The notes below the pieces were generated by a model. The model was not told the DNA's origin. It did not search any database and saw only the letters and a list, made by a program, of their open reading frames with translations. Source: Lachnospira sp. UBA5912 (GTDB lineage: Bacteria > Bacillota > Clostridia > Lachnospirales > Lachnospiraceae). Taken from it: a DNA stretch of 13,819 bases. The translations under genes and the position numbers were made by a program. Where the stretch lies: assembly GCA_002435585.1 (NCBI GenBank), contig DJDY01000144.1, positions 1 through 13,819 on the forward strand, given 5' to 3'. Within the stretch, counting starts at the first letter, position 1. Every line of letters begins with the position of its first letter. Positions 13,279 through 13,819 of this stretch are shown here, one piece after another.

Positions 13279-13819
13279 CTACATTAACCCATTGCATATA
13301 TCTTTATAAATATACTCTGATGCTTTTATGCCATTCTTTCCATAATAATCGAGTTCTCTATAAAACACTTCATTTCTTATATCTTTCTTTACATCATCAC
13401 CATTAATCACAACATTCTGGATAAACATATCGATATTCATATAATCCCGTCCATCTGTAGTATAATGTGCCTCCATCAGTACTTTGCCTAAATCATTAAA
13501 ATGCTGCTCTTTTCTTGTTAAAAATAATAATGGCTTCTGAACATATAGATATTCTCCTACAAATGATATTGAATCCATTATCATAGCATCAGAAGTTTCA
13601 AACAATTTTAAATAATCAGATTCTTCAATAACATTTGCATTTGGAAGACTTCTCCATTTATCCAGATATTCTTCATATTCGTCATACGATTTCATACTGC
13701 CGCTTTCAACAACAGCATTCCTAAGATTAGGATGAGGTTTAAATACAAATGTAGCCTTATTTCTATACTTTTGTGCAATATATAGTAAATAATACATATT
13801 TTCACCAAAAGTAGAAAAA
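13279..13819 (-). CDS. Partial CDP-glycerol glycerophosphotransferase-like protein (N-terminus outside window)
   Basis: The frame is open through the right edge: seven codons (FSTFGEN) precede the first visible Met at 13797, so the gene continues beyond the window. The visible 179 residues resemble the C-terminal part of the TagB/TagF family (PF04464), which transfers glycerol-phosphate or related groups from CDP-activated donors in teichoic-acid or capsule synthesis. Supporting motifs, numbered from the visible Met, are FVFKPHP (17-23) and SDAMIMDSISFVGEYL (69-84), which corresponds to the family's SDxLIxDYSS-like segment, then KPLLFL (88-93). Here MDSIS replaces the usual DYSS, a divergence shared by some members acting on other polyol phosphates. 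It ends at 13279, with 108 bases before the large glycosyltransferase start, and a common transcript is likely. In TagF these enzymes work at the inner face of the membrane. The exact polymer is unknown. Confidence 0.72.
   Translation of the reverse strand, partial: FSTFGENMYYLLYIAQKYRNKATFVFKPHPNLRNAVVESGSMKSYDEYEEYLDKWRSLPNANVIEESDYLKLFETSDAMIMDSISFVGEYLYVQKPLLFLTRKEQHFNDLGKVLMEAHYTTDGRDYMNIDMFIQNVVINGDDVKKDIRNEVFYRELDYYGKNGIKASEYIYKDICNGLM

Overview
The window is AT-rich bacterial DNA with Firmicutes-type ribosome binding sites. Its protein families (DUF3880/CgeB-type glycosyltransferases, a DUF6492-like protein, a CDP-glycerol transferase-like protein) suggest a Lachnospiraceae-like clostridium such as the Butyrivibrio/Roseburia/Coprococcus group. 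That placement is an inference from family content and sequence style; there is no rRNA or other marker here.

Layout: (1) bases 1-293, minus, 5' part of a small helical protein of unknown role. (2) 506-1906, minus, an acyl-CoA-synthetase-like protein that has lost the phosphate-binding loop and the catalytic lysine. (3) 2205-3425, plus, glycosyltransferase A. (4) 4616-5902 and 3534-4520, minus, glycosyltransferase B followed by a DUF6492-like protein. (5) 6156-7364, plus, glycosyltransferase C. (6) 7365-7847, a gene graveyard: a short ORF that looks like the tail of a lost nuclease-type gene, joined to an 82-bp scar about 90% identical to part of glycosyltransferase B. (7) 10495-10920 and 7848-10490, minus, a tightly coupled two-gene module: a small HEPN-like helical protein and an 880-residue protein with two NTPase domains (a KGGVGR-type MinD/ParA domain and a second AAA/STAND-like P-loop domain). 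(8) 11089-13170, minus, a large fourth CgeB-type glycosyltransferase with a low-complexity N-terminus. (9) 13279-13819, minus, the C-terminal part of a CDP-glycerol glycerophosphotransferase-like protein.

Most genes fit a surface-glycan locus (flagellin, teichoic-acid-like polymer, capsule or other envelope glycan). Three paralogous transferases (A, B, C) of about 400 residues share one domain plan, lie in alternating orientation, and appear to have arisen by local duplication. The scar at 7.7 kb is direct evidence of duplication and loss here. The HEPN-like/dual-NTPase pair does not fit the glycan theme. It looks like an inserted accessory module, possibly for defence, beside the recombination scar, and is the best candidate for a poorly described system.

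Small-scale structure: a 3 x 36-bp in-frame tandem repeat in glycosyltransferase B; a 2 x 45-bp repeat in the large glycosyltransferase; a stem-loop that encloses the first start codon of glycosyltransferase A; stem-loops overlapping stop codons at three gene ends; and candidate sigma-A-like and sigma-28-like promoters. No tRNA, rRNA, CRISPR array or intact insertion sequence was seen.
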